The translations under genes were made by a program, and so were the position numbers. From DATKZH01 sp964475955 (GTDB lineage: Bacteria > Planctomycetota > Planctomycetia > Pirellulales > Thermoguttaceae), in contig CAYYZY010000028.1 of NCBI GenBank assembly GCA_964475955.1, positions 1 to 55,323 on the forward strand: DNA of 55,323 nt. Reading direction: 5' to 3'. The notes under the pieces are model-generated. The model did not search any database, had not been told where the DNA came from, and saw only the letters and a list, made by a program, of their open reading frames with translations. How positions within the stretch are numbered: the first letter of the stretch is position 1; each line of letters starts with the position of its first letter. Below are positions 25,681-33,679 of the stretch, in pieces.

Positions 25681-28600
25681 CTAATCTGCGGGCTGCGCGG
25701 TCACGGCCAACGCGGCGGAGGCCGGTGATTGGTTGCCCCAGGCGTCGACGGCGCGCACGCGGTAGTAGGCCGTTCGCCCGGCTTCGAGGCCGACGTCGTA
25801 GAACACGCGCCCGCTCGGGCTGCCCAGCAGGGTTTCCGCTTCCGCCTCGAACGCTTCCGAATCGGAGCGGTACACGTTGTAGTGCGATACGCCCTGCGGT
25901 GCGGCCACGCGATTCCATGTGAGCTTCACGGGCGGGCTCTGCCGGTTCATGGGCTCGGAACCTACGGGCTCGTCTTCGGGGCCAAACGGTTCGGCACGCA
26001 GTCCGTGCGGCACGGCGGCCAGGGCCTGGGGCACTTGCCCTCGGCCGCGCGGGACGAAATGGGGGTCGTTGGTGACGACGATATTGTCGATCGCAATCCC
26101 GGCGTCGCTCGTGGCAATCTCCAGTTCGACGACGTCGGCGGAGAGCGGAACCGCGCCGGCATCCAGCGCCACCCACCGCCATGAGAATCCTTCGACCGGG
26201 ATCACGCCCGCCTCCTTTCCGTCGACGCGGACGGTGAACCGGCCGCTCCCGGCCTCGCCCGTCGGCGGCCAGCCGGTCGTATAACTTGAGCGTTCCAAGG
26301 CCGACATTCCGCGCACCCTCGCGAGAATACGCACCGGGCCCGTCTCCGGGACGGCGATCTGCATCGCGGCCGACCCGCTCAGCCCTTCCTCCAGCCTCCG
26401 CTTGTAGATCAGTTCCGGATCGGTGATGGCGACCGCATAGCCGTCGCCGGTTTCCGCCGGCTCGAAGAACGGGACCATCGGTTCGACGATCTTGCCGGTC
26501 GCAGGCCGGTAGTAGTGCCGGAAGACGCTGCTCGCCTCACCTACCTTCACATCGTTGGAGAACCTCCGGCTCTCCAGCCCGGAATGTTCGAGGGACGTCA
26601 GCACGTAGAATCCCTCGGCGTTCGGCGGCAGATGGTACTGCGTGCCCGTCAGCAGTTCCTCGTCGACGCGTTTGTAGCTGCGTCCGCTTTCGTCGGACCG
26701 GTAGAGGCGGAAGCCCCGGATTTCCGCGTGGCGGCGAGGCACGTCCCACACCAGGGCGTCGCCTTTGCGGCGCACGTTCACCGGAGGCTCGGGATAACGG
26801 ACCACGGCCACGTAGACGTCGCCCCATTTTCGGTCGGGGTGGTCGCCGGTCAGCATCGGCGAGAAGTAGACCACCTTGGTGAAATCCGGGCTGAACGTCG
26901 GGGCCGGCCGGAACATGGGCTTGTGATAGGCCTCTTTGTTCCAGCGGGTCTTGTACCGGATAGCATAGTCGTGGAAATTCGTCAGGGCCGCCGTCCACAT
27001 CGTCGTGTGCTCCAGATCGATCATCACGATCGGCGTGGCCGGCTCGGCGTGGCTGGCCACCACGGCGAAGTTGCGGTCTCTTCGGAATTCGTGAGGCCAG
27101 GTGACCCGGTCGAATCGCGGATAGTTGCCCACGAAGCGGACTTCGCCCGTGTAGGGGCAGTTGACGCTGACCGTGCTGCCCCCGGCGAAGGCGCTGTGCA
27201 TGCCCAGGGAGCTCATGTGAATCAGCGTGCCGTCTTCCAGCAGCAGGATGGCATTGTCGCCCGACCACGGAAAGCCCGCGGCAAAATCCCACCAGTTCGC
27301 CGAGGGCTGCGGCGTCATGCCCGTCTGGCTGGATACGTACTCGGTTATCTTGCCCCTCGGATGCGGCACCACGCGGAGCAATCCGCGGTCGTCTGCCCGG
27401 GTGAGCGGCAGGGCCCAGACCTGGTACGGGTTGGTCGGGTGGTCGGGGAAGTGGTCCCGGTTGATCTCGAAGAGGAAGTAGCGGTTGCCGTCGCGGTCGA
27501 CGGCGTCCCTCCAGTTGTCTCCGGCTTTGCCCCCCACGCTCGACATGTCGGCATAGACCGTGTCCTTTTCCGGCTTCGTCGAAGTACTTCGCACCGGAAG
27601 GGACGCAAACTCCTCGCCTTCCATGTTGGAGCGGCCGATCGATCGGTTGTCTTCCGAAAGCCACACCAGGGCTTCGTGCGTGATCTGCCGCATGTTCGGT
27701 CCGCGGCCGCCGTAGGTGGCGATCCCCGGGAAATGGACAATCCGCCATCCGGGCCGTGAAGGCAATTCGATTCGATGGTTCTCGCCGGTAACCACGTTGT
27801 GCATTTGGATCCCTGCGGGGCTCCGCGACGTGACGATCCAATCCGCGGGATGCGATCCCTTGGGCAGGCGCTTCTGTTCCCAGGGGAACAGCCAGACGAG
27901 CCCCTTCCAGTGGTCGTTCAGGTACCGCGCCGACCCGTCCGTCCGGAGAAGGCCCCGCGGCGGCCTGCGGAAACCGATGTGCAGGTACTTGCCGTCATGG
28001 CTGAAATCGGGGTGGCCGACGTACGTGTGGTCGACCTTTCCCTCCTGGGTCATCAGCCACAGCTCGGTGCCGATGAACGAGTCCTCGAAGACGACCTTCC
28101 CCGGCCGGCTCCAGGCGGGCGACTGGTCGATCGCCTTCAGCCGGTGCAGCGGGTCCGCCGGGAGCGTCTCGGCCCAGCGGTCGGGCAGCACTGCGTCGCC
28201 CAGGCGGATCGGTTCCACTTTCTTCACGGAGAGCCTTGCGGGCAGGCGCGAGGCGTTGCCCGTCGCGGGGCGCGCCAGATAACGGAATCCGAGTTGGATC
28301 GTCTGCCGGGCGCCGCTTTCGGAAGGCGGCACACGGAACGGAAGTCCCATCCACCGGTGCTCGTCCGACACGGCGACCGGCATTCGCATGCGCCCTGCGA
28401 ACACGTGCACTTGGAACACGTTGGTCTCGGCCAGCGCTCGAAAGAGATAGCGGCCGGAATCCAGGCTTACGGTCTGGGTCAAGCGCTCTGGGGCGTAAAT
28501 GTCTTCAAGCACCAGCGCACCCTCTTCGGCGTCGGCGGCGAGCGCCGCCTCCATGGGCCGCTTTCCTCCTGCGAGTTGCCAGCCGGGGACTTTCCCGCCC

Positions 28601-29292
28601 GCAACGGTCAGTTCGGGATTCGCCAGGAGCCTCCTGTCGGAAGCTTCCGGCGCCGCTTCCGAGGAAATGCGGCGATACCCGAGCCCGGTGCTGGGACCGC
28701 CGTTCTTCACGTACGACAATACGTGGTACTCGAACCGGGAGTGCCCGTCTTGCTGCTTGAGGGGCATTTCGGCGGCGAGATAGAGCGAGTCTCCCCGGAT
28801 CACGGCAAGGCAGGCGCCTTTGCGGGACTTTCCGTCGGCTTCGAAGACGGCCAGCCTGGTGCTCGGGTGGTCCGGATCGCCGTCGATCAGCGTGAACATG
28901 TAGTCCACGCCTTTGTGGACGCCGCCGTCCCTTCTTCCCGTATCTTCGTCGCCGTCGGCCTTCACGTAGAGGTGAAACACGTTGTCGCCCGTGCGCACCG
29001 GGCGCGTAAACCCGAACTTGAATGCGCTTCGGTCCGCCGCCAAGGGAAGGTGCCAGATTGCCCGAATCGCATTGAGTTCGGGATGCAGCTTCTCCTGTTC
29101 CTCGGCCTTCGGGTTCCTGCCGATGAGCGTCCATCGGCACTCGCGACCGGAATCCAGCGGCCACAAAACGCGGAACTCCGGGGGCAGGTCATCGGCCCGT
29201 GCCGTGTGCCCTACCTCCTCGGCCGCCCCCACGGCGCCGACGATCAGCGCGGCCAGGCAGCATCCCAAGCTCTTCCATCCCATGCCGTCCAT
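25681..29292 (-). CDS. Large secreted protein with beta-propeller-like core and fibronectin III domains
   Basis: This protein of about 1203 residues has a signal peptide (hydrophobic core LAALIVGAVGAA). I choose ATG 29292 because GGGAGG lies 5 bases upstream; the frame opens 15 codons earlier. The N-terminal domain (about 40-230) resembles carbohydrate-binding sandwiches (VFHLYVKADGDED). Residues about 380-840 contain repeated propeller-like blades (HPDFSHDGKYLHIGF, ELWLMTQEG, LVWLSEDNRS) of the TolB/oligogalacturonide-lyase type. An FN3 domain follows (PPVNVRRKGDALVWDVP … GFRLYRSDESG), then a second carbohydrate-binding-like sandwich and a terminal FN3 (HYNVYRSD … YYRVRAVDAWGNQSP). It is probably an extracellular polysaccharide-binding or degrading protein; no catalytic site can be assigned. 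Confidence 0.8.
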   Translation of the reverse strand: MDGMGWKSLGCCLAALIVGAVGAAEEVGHTARADDLPPEFRVLWPLDSGRECRWTLIGRNPKAEEQEKLHPELNAIRAIWHLPLAADRSAFKFGFTRPVRTGDNVFHLYVKADGDEDTGRRDGGVHKGVDYMFTLIDGDPDHPSTRLAVFEADGKSRKGACLAVIRGDSLYLAAEMPLKQQDGHSRFEYHVLSYVKNGGPSTGLGYRRISSEAAPEASDRRLLANPELTVAGGKVPGWQLAGGKRPMEAALAADAEEGALVLEDIYAPERLTQTVSLDSGRYLFRALAETNVFQVHVFAGRMRMPVAVSDEHRWMGLPFRVPPSESGARQTIQLGFRYLARPATGNASRLPARLSVKKVEPIRLGDAVLPDRWAETLPADPLHRLKAIDQSPAWSRPGKVVFEDSFIGTELWLMTQEGKVDHTYVGHPDFSHDGKYLHIGFRRPPRGLLRTDGSARYLNDHWKGLVWLFPWEQKRLPKGSHPADWIVTSRSPAGIQMHNVVTGENHRIELPSRPGWRIVHFPGIATYGGRGPNMRQITHEALVWLSEDNRSIGRSNMEGEEFASLPVRSTSTKPEKDTVYADMSSVGGKAGDNWRDAVDRDGNRYFLFEINRDHFPDHPTNPYQVWALPLTRADDRGLLRVVPHPRGKITEYVSSQTGMTPQPSANWWDFAAGFPWSGDNAILLLEDGTLIHMSSLGMHSAFAGGSTVSVNCPYTGEVRFVGNYPRFDRVTWPHEFRRDRNFAVVASHAEPATPIVMIDLEHTTMWTAALTNFHDYAIRYKTRWNKEAYHKPMFRPAPTFSPDFTKVVYFSPMLTGDHPDRKWGDVYVAVVRYPEPPVNVRRKGDALVWDVPRRHAEIRGFRLYRSDESGRSYKRVDEELLTGTQYHLPPNAEGFYVLTSLEHSGLESRRFSNDVKVGEASSVFRHYYRPATGKIVEPMVPFFEPAETGDGYAVAITDPELIYKRRLEEGLSGSAAMQIAVPETGPVRILARVRGMSALERSSYTTGWPPTGEAGSGRFTVRVDGKEAGVIPVEGFSWRWVALDAGAVPLSADVVELEIATSDAGIAIDNIVVTNDPHFVPRGRGQVPQALAAVPHGLRAEPFGPEDEPVGSEPMNRQSPPVKLTWNRVAAPQGVSHYNVYRSDSEAFEAEAETLLGSPSGRVFYDVGLEAGRTAYYRVRAVDAWGNQSPASAALAVTAQPAD

Positions 29293-29441
29293 CGTTGCCT
29301 CCCGGGTAGCCCGTAAAGAAACAATCGGGTTGTTCAACCTATCGGTAGCTCGCGGCGAGTTGGCCGACGTCGGCCGCAGGCTCGATCAGGCAGGCAAGGC
29401 TTTCAGCGGCGGGGGCGCCATGAGCGGGAGTCCGTGGCCCG

Positions 29442-30176
29442 TCACGGGGAGCCGGCGCGGCCGACCTGCTGCCGGAGCCGGGCGACGGCGGCGGAGAACT
29501 CGTCGCGGGCGGCGGCGAGCCCCTCGCACGTCTTCTTGCCTGGCCCGCGCACGTAATCGAGGACGGTCTTCTCGGCGTCGACGAAGGGGCCGGCCACGTC
29601 GGCCACCGCGGCGGCGATCTCGGTGGGGACGTTGGTCACGCCGTTGGCGTCGCCGTGCAGGAGGTCGCCCTGGTTGACGACCAGCCCGCCCACGCGCACG
29701 GGCAGGCCCACGTGGAGGACGTGGCAGTAGGCGTGGGCGCAGATCGTCGAACCGGTGAACACGGGATAGCGCAGGGCGTGCACCTGTTCGAGGTCGCGCC
29801 CGCCGCCGGAGGTCACCAGGCCCACGGAGCCGAACGCCTGATAGGTGGAGCACATCACTTCGCCGAAGGTGGCGCCGACCGGCGGGTCGTCGAGGTCCTG
29901 GAAGACCATCACGGCCGGTCCCGGCAGCTCGTCGTACCGGCCGACCTGGTCGAGGAAGCTGGCGTAGGCGTCGCCCCCGGCCGGCGGGGCCCCGCTGCGG
30001 AAGGCGGCCGTCGAGGCGAACCCGACCATGGGCGGAAGCTCCGGGAAGTTGCAGCGAATGCGCCCGTCCATGAAGCCCACGTTGCGGAGCCGCACGTCGA
30101 ACAGCTCGATCACGTTGCAGATCGTCGGCGTATCGAACTGGGCGAGTTTGTCGAGGGTGGCTTGGGTGATGGGCAT
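29442..30176 (-). CDS. RraA-like/HMG aldolase family protein
   Basis: This 244-residue protein belongs to the RraA-like (DlpA/dimethylmenaquinone methyltransferase-named) family. It opens LDKLAQFDTPTICNVIELFD, the family entry motif. The active-site region of 4-hydroxy-4-methyl-2-oxoglutarate/4-carboxy-4-hydroxy-2-oxoadipate aldolases is visible as FGEVM (G-E-x), GLVTSGGGRDLEQV (usual form G-V-x-D-G-x-x-R-D) and VNQGDLLHGDANGV (usual form V-x-P-G-D-x-x-x-A-D-x-x-G-V). The Asp/Glu metal ligands appear partly preserved, with Arg-Asp present in GGGRD. Planctomycetes have many such proteins beside sugar-acid catabolism genes, and the substrate is unknown. ATG 30176 fits the family start; the frame is open to 30248. 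Confidence 0.85.
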   Translation of the reverse strand: MPITQATLDKLAQFDTPTICNVIELFDVRLRNVGFMDGRIRCNFPELPPMVGFASTAAFRSGAPPAGGDAYASFLDQVGRYDELPGPAVMVFQDLDDPPVGATFGEVMCSTYQAFGSVGLVTSGGGRDLEQVHALRYPVFTGSTICAHAYCHVLHVGLPVRVGGLVVNQGDLLHGDANGVTNVPTEIAAAVADVAGPFVDAEKTVLDYVRGPGKKTCEGLAAARDEFSAAVARLRQQVGRAGSP

Positions 30177-30356
30177 GGGGGTGGTCCTCAGTGGGGGAGG
30201 AAGGACCGACATTCTCGTCATGCGCCAACGGCCCAGGCGGGCCGGCACTCATTCCGCGCAAACCACGGTGCCGACGGCAGCGTTATCGCGTCGCGTGAGC
30301 GCAGGAAGCACTCGACGAACACAGGGAACCCACGTCAAGCCCTGCGGTTATCGCAT

Positions 30357-30548
30357 TCACTCGTCTTGCGCCGCCGCCGGCTGCGGAGGGCCCTTGGCGA
30401 GCCTGGGCGGAAAACGAACAAACTCCCGAGTGCTGGCGCGCTCCTTGGCTTTCAGATCTCGAAAGATGGCATCGAGATCGTAATCGAATTTCGCCGCATG
30501 CGCGTCGCGCACTCTGCGGACCTCGGATACAATCGGATCATTCCACAT
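30357..30548 (-). CDS. Small antitoxin-like partner of the PIN toxin
   Basis: This 63-residue protein starts with an ATG inside the stop region of the PIN gene (overlap of 11 bases), so the two are translationally coupled. The first 35 residues, MWNDPIVSEVRRVRDAHAAK followed by FDYDLDAIFRDLKAKE, match a small family that I recall as the usual neighbour of this PIN subtype. The tail (RFPPRLAKGPPQPAAAQ) looks disordered. By position and family it should neutralise the PIN nuclease. Toxin-first order is less common than antitoxin-first. Confidence 0.75.
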   Translation of the reverse strand: MWNDPIVSEVRRVRDAHAAKFDYDLDAIFRDLKAKERASTREFVRFPPRLAKGPPQPAAAQDE

Positions 30549-31026
30549 CTTCACCCGTCTCCAGCAGCTCTTCAGGCGTACAAATGATCGGCGGCTCGTA
30601 ACCAGCGGATCGACAGACGGCTTGAATCTGCCCCCGCATCGTCGCATTGGCGATGTGCCGACAATTCCATGTTACCAGATACTCGATGCCGTTGGTAGCC
30701 GCGATCGCTATGTGCAGCGCATCCTCGGCGGCCCTTTGCGGCAGGGGGCCGGAAACCACGAGCTGGCGCGCCAGCGCCAAAGCGTCTTCCGATGCTTCCA
30801 CGAGCGTGATTGTCCCGAGTATCTCGAGACGCTCACGCATAGCCTGCTCGTCGCCGGTGCCGGCCTCCTGGGCCACAAGCTCCGAGGCCACGAGATCGAA
30901 TCGGTCGCCGCAAGTCTCCCACCACTCACGCGTGATTTGTTGGTGGGCCGCAACCACCACGTCCGAGCTGCGTCGAGCCGTGAGGTAACTCAGGACTGAC
31001 GTTTCCACGTAGAGTCTCGGTTTCAT
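30538..31026 (-). CDS. VapC-like PIN-domain ribonuclease (toxin)
   Basis: This 162-residue PIN-domain protein begins RLYVETSVLSYLTARRS. The usual first catalytic Asp is Glu8 in this subtype. Other acidic residues fit the metal site: Glu49 and Glu54 (ASELVAQE), then Glu101-Asp102 in AAEDALHIAIAA, followed by the closing strand YLVTWNCRHIAN. Family members cleave RNA with Mg2+ or Mn2+ and act as toxins of type II systems. The small gene overlapping its 3' end is the likely antitoxin. It lies 64 bp downstream of a HEPN-like gene on the same strand. GC content is lower than in the flanking metabolic genes. Confidence 0.88.
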   Translation of the reverse strand: MKPRLYVETSVLSYLTARRSSDVVVAAHQQITREWWETCGDRFDLVASELVAQEAGTGDEQAMRERLEILGTITLVEASEDALALARQLVVSGPLPQRAAEDALHIAIAATNGIEYLVTWNCRHIANATMRGQIQAVCRSAGYEPPIICTPEELLETGEDVE

Positions 31027-31090
31027 CGTCGGGAGTCAACCTCTCCCCCGGAAAACGGCGAGTATCCTACCTCGCAACACGACGTCGGCG

Positions 31091-31744
31091 TTAGGCGTCC
31101 GGTTCGCCTCCGATGCCATGATTCTTGTGGGCCTCGCCGTACATTCGTCGGACCAGCGCGCGAAGGGTCAGTCCGTACTCATGAACGTGTTGGGCGCTCA
31201 CCTCGAATTCCTGCCCCTCCTCGTACTGGTCGTAATCACCCAATCTCGCATCTGCCCTCGATGAATTGTGGAGGATACAGTTGCGAATGAGTGACGCTCT
31301 GCGGAGCCCCGTCTCTTCAGCTTCCGTAATCGTGAACCCATATCTCGAACGCAACTCTGTGACAATATCAGCCATACTCTTGTACAGTAAATCCAGAAGC
31401 TCCCTTCGAATCAACCTGCCGATCAATTCTTCCTTATCCGCGCTGTCAATGACCTCAGACCACCTGACCTTCCTGTCTTTCGGCAACATTGTCGGTCGGT
31501 TGCGAAGAATGGCCGAGAGGAGATCGGTCAAGAAGCTCTCGAAATACGAGTATCCCAAGAGGAATGCCGAGTGATTAACCTGGGTTCGGTAGGCCGCGTA
31601 CGCTTCCGGCAGACACTCCTCATCCGGAGCAAACCAAGTCAGCCTGTGTTCCTGGAGCATCCGAAATGCATCTTCACGCGACAATGCCAGGAATGGGACC
31701 AGCGTGTCCAGCTGGTCGATCAGTCTGTCAACAAGTGCGCTCAT
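31091..31744 (-). CDS. HEPN-like protein with R-x4-H motif
   Basis: This 217-residue, mainly helical protein contains SLIRNCILHNSSRAD: Arg154 and His159 form the R-N-x-x-x-H motif of HEPN RNases. Upstream helices (HSAFLLGYSYFESFLTDLLS) fit the four-helix bundle seen in RiboL-PSP/MAE_28990-type HEPN proteins. No other domain is visible. HEPN proteins cleave RNA in toxin-antitoxin and phage-defence systems. The neighbour on the same strand is a PIN toxin pair, but no MNT nucleotidyltransferase, the classic HEPN antitoxin, is present. Clearly lower GC and A/T-ended codons mark it as acquired. I infer an RNase or RNA-binding role. Confidence 0.7.
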   Translation of the reverse strand: MSALVDRLIDQLDTLVPFLALSREDAFRMLQEHRLTWFAPDEECLPEAYAAYRTQVNHSAFLLGYSYFESFLTDLLSAILRNRPTMLPKDRKVRWSEVIDSADKEELIGRLIRRELLDLLYKSMADIVTELRSRYGFTITEAEETGLRRASLIRNCILHNSSRADARLGDYDQYEEGQEFEVSAQHVHEYGLTLRALVRRMYGEAHKNHGIGGEPDA

Positions 31745-31789
31745 CTGCGCACCTCGCGTTTTCGGCTTCGATCGAGTCGGCCCGTTACC

Positions 31790-33214
31790 TCAGACTCTCC
31801 CCAGGCCGTGAATCACCACCGCCTTCAGCTCGGTCATCTCTTCGATGGCGTACTTGGGGCCCTCCTTGCCGAAGCCGCTCTCTTTGAGGCCGCCGTAGGG
31901 CATCGCGTCGGCACGCCAGCCGGTGCCCCAGTTGACCTGGATCGAGCCGGCGTCGACCTCCCGGGCGAAACGGATCGCCCGGTCGATGCTCTCGGTGAAA
32001 ACGGCCGCGCCCAGCCCGTAGGTGGTGTCGTTGGCCAGGCGGATGGCCTCCTCGATGCTGCTTACGCGGGTGACGGCCAGGGTGGGCCCGAACACCTCTT
32101 CGCGGCTTAGGCGCATGGAGGGGTCGACGCCGGCGACGAGGGTCGGCTCGAGTATTTGGCCCTGGCGCTCTCCCCCGCAGAGGACTTGGGCGCCGCCGGC
32201 GACCGCCTCGTCGATCCACTCCTTGACGCGGACGGCGTCGCCCTCGCGGATCATCGGGCCCATGCCGGTCGCCTCGTCGAGCGGATTGCCCACGCGAATG
32301 GCCTTCACCTGGGGAGCCAGGGCGTCGAGGAAGTCGTTGTGCACGCCGTCCATGACCAGCACCCGCTGGGCGGAGATGCAGACCTGTCCGGCGTTGGCGT
32401 AGCCGGAGGCCGCGGTCAGGCCGGCGGCCTTGGCCGGGTCGGCGTCGTCCATGACGATCACCGGGCAGTTGCTGCCCAACTCCATGGTCACCTTCTTCAG
32501 CCCGGCGATCTGGGTGATGTGCCGCCCCACTTCGCGACTGCCCGTGAAGCTGATCTTGCGCACGCGGGGGTCGGCGGCGAGGGCGTCGCCAATGACGCCG
32601 CCGGAACCGGTCAGGCACGAGAGCCCCAGGGGCGGCAGCCCGGCCTCGAGCAGGATTTCGACCAGCTTCAGGGCGACCAGCGGCGTATCGCTGGCCGGCT
32701 TGAGCACGACCGCGTTGCCGGCGGCCAGGGCGGGGGCGACCTTGTGACAGACGAGGTTGAGCGGGAAGTTGAACGGGCTGATGGCCACGACCACGCCGCA
32801 GGGGATGCGGATCGTGAAGCCGAGCTTCTCGGCACAGCCGGGGGAGCCGTCGAGGGGCAAGACTTCCCCGCCCAACCGCCGGGCCTCTTCGGCCGAAAGC
32901 TCCAGGGTCTGGATCGCCCGGCTCGCCTCGACGCGGCCCTCGGCCACCACCTTGCCCTCTTCGCTGCTGATGGTTTGGGCGAGCTCCTCGTGCCGGTCGT
33001 GGGCGATCTCGGCCGCCTTGCGGAGAATCACCGACCGCTCGTAGCCGGAGGTGTTGCGCATGACTCGGGCGCCTTGGACGGCCCCGGCCACGGCCGCGTC
33101 GACGTCGTCGGGCGTGGCCTTGGGCACCGTGTCGAGCACGCTGCCGTCGAAGGGATTGGTGACTTCCGATTCGTCCGGCCTATCGACCCACTGGCCGCCG
33201 ATGAACATCTGCAT
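31790..33214 (-). CDS. NAD(P)-dependent aldehyde dehydrogenase
   Basis: This 474-residue cytoplasmic enzyme of the ALDH superfamily oxidises an aldehyde to an acid. The catalytic Cys279 lies in NAGQVCISAQR, the general base Glu245 in VTMELGSN, and the oxyanion Asn149 in AISPFNFPLN. The dinucleotide-binding region FTGSREVG and the late motif REEVFGPTLAV are present. Sequence character (short form, MELGSNCPVIVMDDAD) is closest to lactaldehyde/glyceraldehyde-3-phosphate (non-phosphorylating) dehydrogenases. A weak AAGGGA precedes ATG 33214. It could act on aldehydes released in sugar or deoxy-sugar breakdown, in keeping with the RraA-like gene downstream; the substrate is not determined. Confidence 0.92.
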   Translation of the reverse strand: MQMFIGGQWVDRPDESEVTNPFDGSVLDTVPKATPDDVDAAVAGAVQGARVMRNTSGYERSVILRKAAEIAHDRHEELAQTISSEEGKVVAEGRVEASRAIQTLELSAEEARRLGGEVLPLDGSPGCAEKLGFTIRIPCGVVVAISPFNFPLNLVCHKVAPALAAGNAVVLKPASDTPLVALKLVEILLEAGLPPLGLSCLTGSGGVIGDALAADPRVRKISFTGSREVGRHITQIAGLKKVTMELGSNCPVIVMDDADPAKAAGLTAASGYANAGQVCISAQRVLVMDGVHNDFLDALAPQVKAIRVGNPLDEATGMGPMIREGDAVRVKEWIDEAVAGGAQVLCGGERQGQILEPTLVAGVDPSMRLSREEVFGPTLAVTRVSSIEEAIRLANDTTYGLGAAVFTESIDRAIRFAREVDAGSIQVNWGTGWRADAMPYGGLKESGFGKEGPKYAIEEMTELKAVVIHGLGRV

Positions 33215-33312
33215 CTCGAGGGTCCCTTCTGAGTCGCGTTGATTGCCTCCGCCGCGGCCTTGCCCCCGGCCGGCCGATCCGGTTCGACGCCATTAGCTCT
33301 GTCGGAAAACCC

Positions 33313-33380
33313 GTAGGATGGGTGCTTGCACGCTCGCGGAGACCGCCGTTTTCCGGCGTGCGTGCAAGCACGCACCCTAC
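33313..33380. repeat. 68-bp imperfect hairpin repeat
   Basis: Arms GTAGGATGGGTGCTTGCACG and CGTGCAAGCACGCACCCTAC pair nearly throughout (one side GATGGG, the other CACCC with a mismatch), around a centre GACCGCCGTTTTCCGGC. A partial relative lies at 1618-1643. Confidence 0.8.
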
Positions 33381-33381
33381 A

Positions 33382-33501
33382 GATCGACCAACGGCCGACT
33401 TCGCCGTGAAGCGGGGCGGAACGCGCATCACTTTGGGAAATCGGGGCGTCGCTCCAGGCTGCCCAATCGCGCATCCGAGTCGAACCTGCGCTGTCGTATT
33501 A
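33382..33501. repeat. Dispersed repeat of about 120 bp, copy 1
   Basis: The reverse complement of 49869-49990 matches this segment along its whole length with scattered differences. Shared blocks include CACTTTGGGAAATCG, GCTCCAGGCTGCC and CGCATCCGAGTCGAAC. It begins two bases after the hairpin at 33313-33380. Confidence 0.8.
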
Positions 33502-33587
33502 GAGCCGGAAACCGGCCGACTGCCAACCGGGCACGGCGCCGGACGTTGGACGCGTGCCGCCCTGAATTGTACGGGAAACGTCAAAGG

Positions 33588-33615
33588 TTGCCAGTCGCGG
33601 GCCAGGGCCTATGAT
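33588..33615 (+). promoter_or_regulatory. Candidate promoter for the GH13 gene
   Basis: TTGCCA (33588-33593) and TATGAT (33610-33615) are separated by 16 bases. Each matches the sigma-70 consensus at five of six positions. The GH13 ATG is 65 bases downstream. Confidence 0.5.
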
Positions 33616-33679
33616 AAGGTGGGCCCCGTTTCCGGGGTAGGTTGCTTCGGCCAATCTCTATCGCGAAAGGGGTGGAGCG

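Larger units (their letters stand above)
33215..33587. other. Non-coding gap with two repeat elements
   Basis: The 465-bp gap between the divergent aldehyde dehydrogenase and GH13 genes is filled mainly by the hairpin at 33313-33380 and the dispersed repeat at 33382-33501. A promoter candidate for GH13 follows at 33588. No gene is visible. Confidence 0.6.
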
